Source: CAVTYH01 sp963738835
GTDB taxonomy: Bacteria > Planctomycetota > Planctomycetia > Pirellulales > JADZDJ01
Direction of reading: 5' to 3'
DNA: 64,000 nt
Assembly: GCA_963738835.1 (NCBI GenBank)
Contig: CAVTYH010000005.1
Coordinates: forward strand, 372,001-436,000
This document shows positions 48,519 through 58,654 of this stretch, in pieces (position 1 is the stretch's first letter; each line of letters starts with the position of its first letter). The notes under the pieces were generated by a model. The model was given only the letters and a program-made list of their open reading frames with translations, was not told the DNA's origin and did no database searches. Position numbers and translations under genes: made by a program.

Positions 48519-49142
48519 ATGACACAACCTTGGATCGAAGGTCGGTTTGAAGAAAACGTAATCACCTCGACGGTCGAGCAGGCCATCAATTGGGCTCGCC
48601 AGTCGAGCGTTTGGCCGCTGACGTTTGGTTTGGCTTGTTGTGCCATTGAAATGATGGCCACGGGCGCCAGTCGCTTCGATATGGATCGCTTCGGCGCCGG
48701 TGCTTTTCGGGCCACCCCGCGGCAGGCCGATTTGATGATTGTTGCGGGCACCGTCACTTACAAAATGGCCAGCCGGGTGCGCCGGCTCTACAACATGATG
48801 CCCGATCCGAAGTTCGTCATCGCGATGGGCGCCTGCACGACCGGTGGAGGACCGTATTTCAAATGGGGCTATCACGTCGTTAAAGGCGTCGATCTGGTCG
48901 TGCCGGTCGATGTTTATGTGCCTGGCTGCCCACCGCGTCCGGAAGCGCTGCTCGAAGGCCTGATGCGAATTCAAGACAAAATCAAGGGACACAAACTCAC
49001 GCGGAAGCACTCGCCGGAACTCAGTTTCGCTCAACTGGGCGAAAAGAACGACGATGAACTCCCGGTGCCGCACCATAGCGGCTATGTGGAAGCCCCTGCC
49101 GATTTGGAACCACTTTACGATCACCAGAAAATTACGGGATGA
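48519..49142 (+). CDS. nuoB: NADH-quinone oxidoreductase subunit B, stand-alone copy
   Basis: 207 residues from the ATG at 48519, which has AAGGGA eight bases upstream. It belongs to the NuoB family, the subunit of respiratory complex I that carries cluster N2. The four cysteine positions are present: the CC pair in TFGLACCAIEMM, one in AMGACTTGGGPY and one in VPGCPPRPEAL. The C-terminal extension after LTRKHSP (about 45 residues) is longer than the minimal subunit. No other nuo gene is in the window. Its stop overlaps the sufC start by four bases (ATGA), so the two are translationally coupled. Either the complex I genes are dispersed in this genome or this copy has a cluster-related role. 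Confidence 0.92.
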   Translation: MTQPWIEGRFEENVITSTVEQAINWARQSSVWPLTFGLACCAIEMMATGASRFDMDRFGAGAFRATPRQADLMIVAGTVTYKMASRVRRLYNMMPDPKFVIAMGACTTGGGPYFKWGYHVVKGVDLVVPVDVYVPGCPPRPEALLEGLMRIQDKIKGHKLTRKHSPELSFAQLGEKNDDELPVPHHSGYVEAPADLEPLYDHQKITG

Positions 49143-50017
49143 ACGACATAATGGTTGCTGCCAATCAAAACGCAAATATGCCTGAAGCACTTCGCATTAC
49201 CGATCTGCACGTCTCGGTCGGCGACAAGCCGATTCTCAAAGGCGTCAACCTAGAGATTCGTCGCGGCGAAGTCCACGCCTTGATGGGTCCCAACGGTTCC
49301 GGCAAAAGCACGCTCGGTTACGCCATCATGGGCCACCCTGGTTACAAAGTGACGCATGGCAAGATCGAATTGATTGACGCCAATGGAAATTCACACGACG
49401 TATTGGCGATGGAGCCGACCGATCGCGCCCGCCACGGAATCTTTTTGGCGTTCCAGCGGCCGATGGCGATTCCTGGGGTAAAAATGGCCGACTTCCTGCG
49501 GCATGCCGCGACGAATGTTCGCCGGCCGGATCGCAAAGAAGGCGAAGAATTGATTCCGATGCGTGAGTTTCGCCAAGAGCTGCGCACGAAAATGCAGCAG
49601 TTGAAGATCGATCCCGAATTTGCCCGCCGCTATGTCAACGAAGGCTTTTCCGGCGGGGAAATGAAACGGGCGGAAATTCTTCAACTGGCCATGCTGCAAC
49701 CGAAATTCGCCGTCCTCGACGAAACCGACAGCGGTCTCGACGCCGACGCCGTGCGGCTGGCCAGCCAAAGCATCGCGGAAATCGGCGGGGCCAACATGGG
49801 CATCCTGATCATCACCCATCACGAACAACTGCTGGAACACAATATCCCGATGAAAACCCACGTGATGCTCGGTGGCCGCATCGTCGAAACCGGCGGCGCA
49901 GAACTTGCCGCCGAATTGCACAAACGGGGTTACGAACGTATCCGCCTAGCCTATCCAGAAGCCGCGGCCGAAGAGAAAGCGATGACGGCCAAGACCGCCA
50001 CTGCCGGTGTAGTGTAA
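49139..50017 (+). CDS. sufC: Fe-S cluster assembly ATPase
   Basis: Cytoplasmic ABC-type ATPase that drives conformational change in the SufBC2D scaffold. The 292-residue product has Walker A GPNGSGKST, the Q-loop FLAFQRPMAIPGV, the SufC-type signature FSGGEMKR, Walker B FAVLDETDSGLD and the switch His in IITHHEQLL. The ATG at 49139 overlaps the nuoB stop; a second in-frame ATG lies four codons later. The C-terminus is longer than usual, with about 20 extra Ala/Lys-rich residues. It is followed 49 bases later by sufB with its own strong ribosome-binding site. Confidence 0.95.
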   Translation: MNDIMVAANQNANMPEALRITDLHVSVGDKPILKGVNLEIRRGEVHALMGPNGSGKSTLGYAIMGHPGYKVTHGKIELIDANGNSHDVLAMEPTDRARHGIFLAFQRPMAIPGVKMADFLRHAATNVRRPDRKEGEELIPMREFRQELRTKMQQLKIDPEFARRYVNEGFSGGEMKRAEILQLAMLQPKFAVLDETDSGLDADAVRLASQSIAEIGGANMGILIITHHEQLLEHNIPMKTHVMLGGRIVETGGAELAAELHKRGYERIRLAYPEAAAEEKAMTAKTATAGVV

Positions 50018-50066
50018 ACAGATTGAAACACAAGGAACGAATACTCCTGAAAGGGAGGAATTAAAT

Positions 50067-51474
50067 ATGGCTACTGACCTGATGGATCAATCGGTTCCTA
50101 CCGAAATCAACAAGTACGACTTTCGCACCGAATCGAAGGCCTTCTTCAAGGCCCGCAAGGGCATCGATGCCGAAATCGTTCGTCAAATTTCCGAGATGAA
50201 GGGCGAGCCCGACTGGATGCGGGACTTCCGCTTGCAATCGCTGGAGATTTTCAACTCCAAGCCGATGCCGCGCTGGGGCGGAAAGATCGATCTCGATTTT
50301 CAGGACATTTTCTACTACCTCAAGCCAACCGATCATCAGGGCCGCTCCTGGGATGATGTGCCGGAGGAAATCAAAAAGACGTTTGATCGATTGGGCATTC
50401 CCCAGGCCGAGAAAAAGTATCTGGCTGGCGTGAAGGCTCAGTTCGAAAGTGAAGTGATCTATGGTTCGCTGAAAGAAGATTTGTCGAAGCAAGGCGTTCT
50501 CTTCACTGACACCGACACGGCTGTGCGGGAATATCCGGACCTGGTGCGTGAATACTTCGCCACGATTATTCCCCCGGCCGACAATAAATTCGCGGCGCTC
50601 AATTCCGCCGTCTGGTCGGGCGGGTCGTTTATTTATGTGCCCAAGGGGGTGAAGATTGAATTTCCGTTGCAAGCTTACTTCCGCATCAACGCGGAAAGCA
50701 TGGGGCAGTTCGAGCGGACGCTGATCATCGTCGATGAAGGGCGCTCAGGTGCATTATGTCGAAGGTTGCACCGCCCCGATGTATACCACGGAAAGCCTGC
50801 ATTCGGCCGTGGTAGAAATCGTCGTCAAGAAGCACGCCCGCTGCCGATATACCACGATTCAGAACTGGGCGAATAACATCTACAACCTCGTCACCAAGCG
50901 GGCCCTGGCTTACGAAGGGCGCTGATGGAATGGATCGACGGCAATCTCGGCAGCCGCCTGACGATGAAGTACCCGTCGGTTTACATGATGGAGCCGGTGC
51001 GCCCGCGGTGAAATTTTGTCGATCGCGTTCGCCTCACACGGCCAGCATCAAGATGCCGGCGCGAAACTGATCCATTGTGCCCCGGATACTTCCGGCCGCA
51101 TTATCAGCAAGAGCATTTCCAAAAACGGCGGCCGAGCCAGCTATCGCGGTTTGGTCAAAGTGGAACGTGGAGCCAAGCGATCGAAATCGAATGTGGTTTG
51201 CGATGCCTTGATTCTCGATCCCAACAGCCGCAGCGACACGTATCCATACATCGAAGTCGATGAACAGAACGTGCAACTGGGGCATGAAGCCAGCGTCTCG
51301 CGAATCAGTGAAGAGCAGTTGTTCTACCTGCAAAGCCGCGGCCTATCAGAAGCCGAGGCCAGCACAATGATCGTCAGCGGCTTCATCGAGCCGCTGGTGA
51401 AGGAATTGCCGATGGAGTACGCCGTCGAAATGAATCGGCTCATCGAACTACAGATGGAAGGCTCCGTCGGTTAA
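50067..51474 (+). CDS. sufB: Fe-S cluster assembly scaffold subunit SufB, three frameshifts
   Basis: Scaffold subunit of the SUF system on which clusters are built. The ATG at 50067 follows AAGGGAGGAATT, a near-ideal ribosome-binding site. Family segments are present: FYYLKPTDHQGRSWDDVP, SAVWSGGSFIYVPKGVKIE, VHYVEGCTAPMYTTESLHSA, TIQNWANNIYNLVTKRA, and in the last piece ISKNGGRASYRGLVKVERGA and YPYIEVDEQNVQLGHEASVS, whose Glu and His belong to the conserved core. Frames change near 50735, 50923 and 51010. The rebuilt length of about 469 residues is standard, so the gene is likely intact in the organism. Confidence 0.92.
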
Positions 51475-51497
51475 GGACTGTTTCAAAAGTCAACACA

Positions 51498-51545
51498 AGC
51501 CCAGGGGTTGCGGGCACCATTGCCGCAATGGTCCCTGGGCTTTTT
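51498..51545 (+). terminator. Intrinsic terminator or attenuator between sufB and sufD
   Basis: AGCCCAGGG (51498-51506) pairs with CCCTGGGCT (51533-51541), followed by TTTT. An inner stem CCATT/AATGG forms inside the loop. It lies 24 bases after the sufB stop and 26 bases before sufD, so sufD expression may depend on read-through or its own promoter. Confidence 0.8.
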
Positions 51546-51570
51546 CACAATCAGATAGTCGGTTGCCTAA

Positions 51571-52911
51571 ATGCAAAGCATGTTAAAACGAACCGGGTTT
51601 TCTCAGGAGTCCTTCGAGGCCTTTCTTGCGAGCCGCGAGGAGCCGGATTGGCTGACCGACGGCCGCCGCGCCGCGTGGCAAGCATTTCAAGATTTGCCGC
51701 TGCCCAGCCGGGCCGATGAAGAATGGATGCGTACCGATATCCGCTTATTTCGGCTGGATAAATTCGCCTTGTCGCTCGAGTTGCTGAAAGGCTCCGCGTC
51801 GGACGCGCAACTCCCCCCTGCCCTGCTCGCTCACGGCGTGGAACTCGGCGGCCGCACGGCCACGCTCAATAGCCAAGCCGTCCAAGCGGGGCAATCGGAA
51901 TTGAAATCGAAATGGGCCAAAAAAGGTGTGCTGTTTGGCAGCCTCGATGAACTGGTGAAAACACACGGCGAGTTGATTCGCCGGCATTTATTCCTCACGG
52001 TCAACCTGCACGCAGACAAGTTCTCCGCGTTGCATGCGGCGTGCTGGTCCGGCGGTACGTTGCTGTACGTACCCAAAAGCGTGGTGATTGACGAGCCGCT
52101 GCACACGCTGACGGCCCTGAACGAAGGCGGCGTCGATCTCAGCCACATTTTGGTGATCTTGGAAGAAGGGGCCGAAGCCACGCTGCTCACCGAAACCGCC
52201 GGCGGGGCGCTGGCCGATCAGCCAGAATCTGGATTACATGTTCGGCGCGATTGAACTCGTCGTCGGTCCACGTGCCAAATTGCGGTACGTCAACCTGCAG
52301 AACTGGGGCACCGGCGTCTGGCATTTTGCCCATCAAAAGGCCCTCGTCGAAGCGGCTGGGCAATTGCAATGGACCATCGGCGCACTCGGTAGTCGGCTGG
52401 CGAAAGTCAATCAGCACGTGGCACTCACGGGCGAAGATGCGCACGCCCAGGTCAATGGCGTCATGTTCACCGAGGGCAAGCAGCATCTTTCGTATCACAC
52501 GCTGCAACATCATCAGGCTCCGGCCTGCAAAAGCGATTTGCTGTACAAAGGGGCTCTGCAAGATCAATCACGGCTGGTCTGGCGCGGGATGATCAAGGTC
52601 GATCACGGGCGCAAAAAACCGACGGCTATCAGCGCAACGACAACCTGATGCTCTCCGACCACGCCCGGGCCGATTCAATTCCCGGCCTGGAAATTCAAGC
52701 CGACGACGTCCGCTGCACCCACGGCTCAACCACGGGCCGTGTCGATGACGAAATGATTTTCTACGCCCAATGCCGCGGCCTGACTCGCAAAGAAGCCACG
52801 CGCATGGTCGTCGCCGGCTTCTTCCAGCAGGTGTTCGACCGCATCACCATCGGAAGCGTGCGCGAAGCCCTCGGCGAAGCCATCGGCCGCCGCATTCGGG
52901 AATACGAGTGA
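51571..52911 (+). CDS. sufD: Fe-S cluster assembly protein SufD, frameshifted
   Basis: Partner of SufB in the SufBC2D scaffold. The rebuilt protein is about 446 residues. N-terminal helices (EEPDWLTDGRRAAWQAFQDL), the beta-helix core (ACWSGGTLLYVPKSVVIDEP, RYVNLQNWGTGVWHFAHQKA) and the C-terminal motif ADDVRCTHGSTTGRVDDEMI with the conserved His, then RGLTRKEATRMVVAGFFQQV, are typical. Frames change near 52205-52225 and near 52610-52620. The ATG at 51571 was chosen; another lies three codons later. It follows the terminator-like hairpin, so it may be partly uncoupled from sufB. SufS and SufU are not found in the window. Confidence 0.92.
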
Positions 52912-52996
52912 ACCGTGGCTAGAGGTCGGTAGTCAGTGGCCGGCTACATAGCCGGACCGTGTCGGTCAGGAGTTAACGTCTGCGGGATGATGGAAC

Positions 52997-53675
52997 ATGA
53001 TCGAAGCCAATCGTCCATCGCCGCCCCGCCGAGGTCTTCAGTTTTCTCTCCGCACGGCTTTGCTTGCACTGGTGCTTGTGGCGGTTGCCATGACGTTATG
53101 GATTTCGTATCGCCAATCCCATGAAAATCAACGGCTCCGCGCCGAAAATACGCGACTGCGAAATGAGACTGGTCAGTTGACGATCGAGCCCGGCGAGGAA
53201 AACAAAGTTCACGCCATCAAACTCACGACGCTGGAATCTTACACCTGGAGATGGTGCGCTTACGTTCCGGATGGGCGACCCATTACCTTGCGCCACCACC
53301 GAAAACGCATACGACGACAGCAAGCCAGCGGGCTCTGGGGCGACCTCGGTTCGCCTGTCGCCTGGGGAAACTCTAATTACCTTGGCGCTGCGTCGCTCAT
53401 TAAAAGGTCAATGGGAATGGATCATTCAGCAAACCGATGGTGCGGGTTCAAGCGAGAGCCGTAGCGGCCTGTCACTCACTGCGGACAATGCCGATGTGTT
53501 GATCGACAACAATAGTTCCAGCGCATCGGGCGTTTATCAAAGCACTGATTCGGTCGAGCCTGGTCGAGATTTAGAACTTTTGAATCTCAAAATGTCGACC
53601 ACCACAATCCGCGGAAAGGCCGCCGGCCCGCTTGGCGAAACCATCAAGGTTGTAATTCACGATGGTACACCTTAA
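52997..53675 (+). CDS. Single-span membrane protein of unknown function, one frameshift
   Basis: About 226 residues when rebuilt. From the ATG at 52997 comes a short cytoplasmic tail (RPSPPRRGLQFSLRTAL), one transmembrane helix (ALLALVLVAVAMTLWISY) and a short coiled coil (ENQRLRAENTRLRNETGQL). The external part switches frame near 53300-53315, then continues with SVRLSPGETLITLALRRSLK and a Ser/Asn-rich tail. The pattern of a small anchor, a coiled coil and a beta-rich external domain is common among unnamed planctomycete proteins. It sits between sufD and the Rieske gene on the same strand, but nothing in it suggests iron-sulfur work. Confidence 0.6.
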
Positions 53676-53756
53676 GTCGGCGGCAGAAACGGGCTAGAAT
53701 TTGGCGTTCATCTGCCGCTTGCCATACTTTGAAAGATTTCGTCGATAAACGATTTT

Positions 53757-54077
53757 ATGTCCGACTTCATCGCTGTCGCCAAAGTGACTGATTTGCCCGA
53801 TCCGGGTAAAATGCTGGTGGAGGTGGACGATCGGCTCGTCGTGCTGTTCCGCTGCGGCGGGAAGATTTCGGCGCTGGACGATGTGTGTACCCACGATGGT
53901 GGGCCGCTGAGCGAAGGGATATTGGACTGCAAGGCAAGCACGATTGCTTGCCCTCGGCATGGAGCGAAGTTTGATATTCACACCGGCGCGGCATTGACGA
54001 TGCCGGCCACGCAGCCGACGGAAGCGCACGAAGTAAAAGTGGAAGGGGACACGATTTTCGTGAAGCTGCGAGATTGA
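53757..54077 (+). CDS. Rieske-type 2Fe-2S ferredoxin (NirD-like)
   Basis: 106 residues from the ATG at 53757. The Rieske cluster ligands are complete: CTHDGGPLSEG gives Cys and His, and CPRHGAKFDI gives the second Cys and His. There is no transmembrane helix, so it is a soluble electron carrier rather than a bc1 subunit. Genes of this type are often found inside suf operons, where they may supply electrons for cluster assembly. It is encoded downstream of sufD and upstream of sufT, consistent with that setting. Confidence 0.9.
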   Translation: MSDFIAVAKVTDLPDPGKMLVEVDDRLVVLFRCGGKISALDDVCTHDGGPLSEGILDCKASTIACPRHGAKFDIHTGAALTMPATQPTEAHEVKVEGDTIFVKLRD

Positions 54078-54084
54078 GTCTGTG

Positions 54085-54138
54085 TGTAGCGGCCGGCCTT
54101 GGCCGCGCTCTAGACGCCGAGCAAGCTCGGCCGCTACG
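54085..54138. repeat. TGTAGCGGCC-type REP palindrome, copy 1
   Basis: The element begins TGTAGCGGCCGGCC and ends GCTCGGCCGCTAC, with arms that pair around GCTCTAGACGCC. It lies between the Rieske gene and sufT. A second copy lies just after sufT. Confidence 0.65.
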
Positions 54139-54182
54139 CGGCGGCAAATGATCACGCCAAAAGAGACAGGACCATAACTAAC

Positions 54183-54497
54183 ATGCCAATCAGCGAAGAT
54201 AAAATCCGCGAAGCACTTAAGCAGGTGATCGATCCGGAGTTGTTCGTCAACATCATCGATCTGGGGCTGGTCTATACCGTCACCGTCGAACCGGCTGGCG
54301 AAAAGGAAAATGTCAAAATCGAAATGACAATGACTAGCCCCGCTTGCCCCGCTGGCCCGCAATTGATTGGCCAGAGCAAGCAAACGGTGGTGGCGCTGGA
54401 AGGTGTCGGCGACGTGGAAGTGAAACTGGTGATGACCCCGCCGTGGACGCCAGACAGGATGACCGAGGAAGCCCGCGATCAGTTGGGGGTCTTTTGA
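54183..54497 (+). CDS. sufT: SufT/MIP18-family (DUF59) iron-sulfur protein
   Basis: 104 residues from the ATG at 54183. The family signature is complete: REALKQVIDPELFVNIIDLG (the DPE motif), a central strand, TSPACPAGPQL with the conserved Cys, and VKLVMTPPWTPDRM. DUF59 proteins act in cluster assembly or delivery; the one in suf operons is called SufT. The gene is the last of the Suf block and is bracketed by two REP palindromes. The short ORF needs no repair. Confidence 0.88.
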   Translation: MPISEDKIREALKQVIDPELFVNIIDLGLVYTVTVEPAGEKENVKIEMTMTSPACPAGPQLIGQSKQTVVALEGVGDVEVKLVMTPPWTPDRMTEEARDQLGVF

Positions 54498-54518
54498 GAG
54501 TTGTCGAATTCAACCTTG

Positions 54519-54584
54519 TGTAGCGGCCGCGATCACTTCGTGGTGCCCGCCCGGCGCGAACGCGAAGCAAGCTCCGCCGCTACA
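54519..54584. repeat. TGTAGCGGCC-type REP palindrome, copy 2
   Basis: The element begins TGTAGCGGCCGC and ends GCAAGCTCCGCCGCTACA. It has the same outer arms as copy 1 but a different middle. It lies between the convergent sufT and DUF1598 genes and ends four bases from the DUF1598 stop. Confidence 0.65.
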
Positions 54585-54587
54585 CGC

Positions 54588-56005
54588 TTAGTTCCACCAC
54601 CAGCGGCTGTCTTTCTTGGCGGTGGCCGAACTGCGGAGCGGCGTTATCGAATCCGATGTTTCTTGCTTCTGCACAAATTCCCACGGCTGAAGCTGCACGC
54701 CGCCGGAGATGATGACCACGTTGTTGCCGCGTTTGACGAAGCTGGACTTGGTGTCCACCTGTTTCGGTGAGTTGTACATTGCCGTCGGCAGTTGACGATC
54801 GTTTAGCAAGTTGTTCAGTTGCAAATCGGCTTTGTCGAGCAAGTGCTCTTTGACAATCAATGTACCGATGACGGCCAAATCCATGCAATTTCGCAGGTCG
54901 CCGAAGACCGCTTCCTTTTGCGAGAGTTCTTCGTAATGACTGCTCATCGCATCGGCCCATTTCTGAGCGGTCGGATTGGCCTTCATGGTCTGTTCGCGTT
55001 GCCCGGATCGGTTGAACAAATCTTCTTCCGCCATGCACATCACGCCTGGCCCGCGCAATTCCCACGCCAGGCCTTTGCCGTCGGTCAGTAGTGGATCGTA
55101 CTTCGGCGCCAGCCACCACCGCGGCAAGGTGCCGCCACCCACTGCACCCATTTGCAAGTAACTTGGCAGACCTTTCACCGGCGAGGGATCGACGCCCATG
55201 CCCAGACACTTCATGCGGTAGTCGGCCGCCACTAGCACGTTGGCGAATCGCGTCGATGCCGGCATGCCATTGACGCTGATCTTTTGCGGACCGACGCCTG
55301 ATTGATGGCTTCGATCGTTGCCTGGCGATTGGCGCCGGCGGTCAGTTTCTCGGACAACTCTTTGAGCCGTTGCAAACCCTCGGGTGTCGGATCAATCGAG
55401 ACACTCATTCCACCGTTGTGCGCCGCATCGGCGCAGCGCACCGCCACCAGTAAATCGTCCAATTGCAGAACGGGATGCCCCGACACATTGCCGACGATGA
55501 TTCCGGCTTCGTTGAGCTTCCAACCTTCCGCCAGGCCAGCCAGCACCACATCTTTCTGTTCCGGATACACGAACACATACTGCACGCGCTGCAACCCGGC
55601 CAGGTATTTGATTTCATCAGGCAACACTTTGCCTTTTTTCAGGCAATCATCAATTGCTTCGTCGAGTTTGCGGAGAGAAACCATGCGCAACTTGGTGGGC
55701 TGGCTGATATCACCAGGCACAGCCTGTAGCGCACGGCGGCGGGCTTCCAAAACTTGGGCGCGGCCGCGTTCGTCTTGCTGATTTAAGACGCCGTTCACAT
55801 CGACGCGCACACCGCCCACGATGTTAACGATGTTGCCAGTGTTAACGACCGTGGTCGCGGTGCCGGTGGCGGCTGTGGTTGGCACTGTAGTCAGGGTCGC
55901 TTGAGCCGCACTCTTTCGAACATCGAGCCCCGAGACGATGCTCGCCATCAAAAGACCGATGGAGGCCAGGCGAACTGCCCAAGCGAATTCTCGATTAGCG
56001 GTCAT
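54588..56005 (-). CDS. DUF1598 secreted protein, one frameshift
   Basis: About 472 residues when rebuilt. The ATG at 56005 is preceded by AAGGAGG, and a hydrophobic stretch (AVRLASIGLLMASIVSGL) looks like a signal peptide. The body contains VGGVRVDVNGVLNQQDERGR, then KLDEAIDDCLKKGKVLPDEI, VVLAGLAEGWKLNEAGIIVG and MSVSIDPTPEGLQRLKEL, the pattern of planctomycete DUF1598. The frame breaks near 55265-55285, where EAINQA should lead into the second half (KISVNGMPASTRFANVLVAA). No function is known to me for the family. It is convergent with sufT. Confidence 0.75.
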
Positions 56006-56403
56006 AGCAGATGGTCCTCCTTCTCGGTTTCCGTACAGATGAGCCAAGCCAGACGAACGCCAGCCAATGGGTTCCGCTCTCAATGCACTGCAAAAACAGG
56101 CGCAATCTATGGTAATCGCCCGAAGTCCCAGCAGCAACAAGCGCTTGATCCATCGGCGGCTGGCTTCGAGCGATCGCCGGGTTTCGACTTTGACAGTGCA
56201 GGGAGTTTGGCGTGCCAAAGTCGGAAAAACTCGGCAAAAACGAGAGGTTGGACGGGGAAAAATTCGACGCCCGATTTGGAAATTGTGGCGAATGGGTGGC
56301 CTGGATCAAGGCTTTCAATATCGCTGGGTTGAATCCGATGCAATGGCCAACTGTTGCAAAATGCGGCCTGTAGCAAAATGCAGCACTTTGACCAGGAACT
56401 GCG

Positions 56404-56409
56404 TATAAT
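56404..56409 (+). promoter_or_regulatory. Consensus -10 box upstream of the FHA regulator
   Basis: TATAAT lies 61 bases before the ATG at 56471. No convincing -35 is seen at the right distance (a TTGACC is only 10 bases upstream), so the assignment is weak. Confidence 0.35.
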
Positions 56410-56470
56410 CAAAGGTTGCGGTCATCGTCTCCCGCCCGAATATCGTTCAAGGACTTCGTATTTCTGCGGC

Positions 56471-58514
56471 ATGCTAGCCTACCTCGTCATTCGCGAAGGC
56501 ACCAAATGGACTGACGTGTTCCGGCTCATGGCCGGGCAGTCGATCACCATTGGCCGGGCACCGACGAACCAAATTGTGGTGAAAGACGAGCGCTGCAGCC
56601 GTACGCACGCCGAAGTTTTTTACTCGCAAGAACGCTGGGTGCTGCGTGATCTGGAAAGCCGAAACGGCACCACCGTGGGAAATGATCGAATCCGCGGCGA
56701 CTACATGCTGCAGCCGGGCGATATCATTCGCATCGGACATTCGCAATTGGCTTTTGTGCATGACCTGGCTTCAGCATTTCCCGACACGACGGGCGGTTTT
56801 TTGAAGGGCAGTCCGCGGACGGATGAAACGCGGTTAGCCGATAGCACCGACGATTCAAACGTGCTGTCGGTGCCCAACGAGCCGACGAAAATTACGCATC
56901 GACGCGGTCAAACGCGCTTCCTTGCGCCGGAGGCCGAGGGGGACGAAGCGATTCCAAAAGTTGGACGCGCCGCGGCGCAACTGTGTCGCCTGGCGTTCGA
57001 GATGGCCAAGGCCCCGGATCTAACAACCGTTGCGCGTGTCGCATTGGCCGGTTTGTTCGAAGGCACGCAAGTCGATGCGGGCGCGGTTTTGCTTTTGCCG
57101 CGATTCATGAAAGCGGAGCCTGCGGCGACCGACTTGGAAGTGATTGCCTCCCGCACCGACTCAGAACTAAATTACCAGCGCGTTTCGAATTTTGTAGCGA
57201 CCACCGTGCTGCGCGAAGGCGAAGCGGTGCTCGCGCGAAATGTGATGGGCGACAGCTGCGCTTTCGATCCGCGACAGCAAAGGAGAATTTCACGCGACGA
57301 GCATTCTCTGTGCGCCAATTCGTAAAAACGACCGCGCGCTGGGGCTCATCCATTTGTATTCGACAAGACCAGAGCGCATGCCTGATCCCGACGATTTGGA
57401 ATTCACGCTGGCCGTGGCCGATACACTGGCCGTGGCGCTGGAAAACCTCAGCCGGCGACTGGAATTAGCCGAAGATTTAACGCAAATTCGCGATGAAAAC
57501 TTGCAACTGCGCGAACGGCTGGGCGTCGAAAGCGAGATCATCGGCTCCAGCCTAGTGATGAACAAAGTGCAGCGCGATATCGGTCGTGCGGCGCCAAATC
57601 GCGCTACCGTATTGATCCGCGGCGAAAGCGGCGTCGGCAAGGAATTGGTCGCGCGAGCGATTCACTTTTCGAGCCCGCGAAAAAAGGGTCCATTCTGCGT
57701 GTTGAATTGTGCGGCACTCTCAGAAAGCTTGCTGGAAAGCGAGTTGTTTGGTCACGAGCGCGGGGCGTTCACTGGCGCTACAGAACGAAAGATGGGAAAG
57801 TTCGAAGCGGCCGACGATGGCACGCTCATGCTGGACGAAATCGGCGAGATGAGTCCTACGATTCAGGCGAAATTCCTGCGCGTGCTGGAAGGACATCCGT
57901 TTGAGCGCGTTGGCGGAAGTGATCCGATTCAGTGCGATGTGCGGGTGATTGCCGCCACGAACCGTGATTTAGAGCGGGCAGTGGCCGAAGGATTATTCCG
58001 ACGCGATCTGTTCTTCCGGTTGCACGTGCTGGAAATTTTCGTGCCGGCATTGCGCAAAAGACCTGACGACATCGCCGAACTCGCCCATCACTTTTTGATG
58101 CGATTCAACGCGGAAACCGGTCGCAAAATCCGCGGCTTCACCGCCGAGGCGATGGAGCAAATGTTGCGTTACCGCTGGCCGGGCAATGTGCGCGAACTGA
58201 AAAACGTGGTGGAAAGAGCGGTGGTGCTGACGCGCGGCGAATTCGTCGAAGTGGATGACCTCACGCTTTCCAAATTGTCAACGGCGGGCGACACGGGGGA
58301 AGTCACTCCCGGCGATGCAAATTCGTTCGAGCCGATGTCGCTGGAGGAACTGGAGCATCGCCACATTCTGGCCACGCTTACCGCCACAGGCTGGAACAAA
58401 AGCCAGACATCGCGAATCCTGGGGATTGAACGCTCGACGCTGGATCGAAAAATCGATCGTTACAAGCTCGATGCCGATTTGCCACAGCGCGGCCGTGGTT
58501 CGCGACAAGTTTGA
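56471..58514 (+). CDS. FHA-GAF-AAA+ sigma54-dependent transcription activator, one frameshift
   Basis: About 680 residues when rebuilt. Residues 10-100 are a FHA phosphothreonine-binding domain (SITIGRAPTNQIVV, CSRTHAEVF, SRNGTTVGN). A GAF-like sensor follows to about residue 300. The AAA+ domain then has Walker A GESGVGKE, the sigma54-contact GAFTGA, Walker B GTLMLDEIGEM and the arginine fingers in FRRDLFFRLHVLEI. The C-terminus is a Fis-type helix-turn-helix (NKSQTSRILGIERSTLDRKI). The break is near 57265-57280. The FHA domain suggests control by a Ser/Thr kinase such as the one at 7.6-9.2 kb, though any kinase could serve. It activates promoters read by sigma54 RNA polymerase. Confidence 0.9.
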
Positions 58515-58654
58515 TTTGCAATTCATGTCCGAACGGTCCAACTGCTTGCGTTTTTGGATTTCGCTCGATTTAATGGATGGTGGGGTGATTCTTGGAAGCG
58601 GACCACCAACCAATTTTTCGCACCCATTCGTGTTTTGATTGCAGGACCGCCGTC

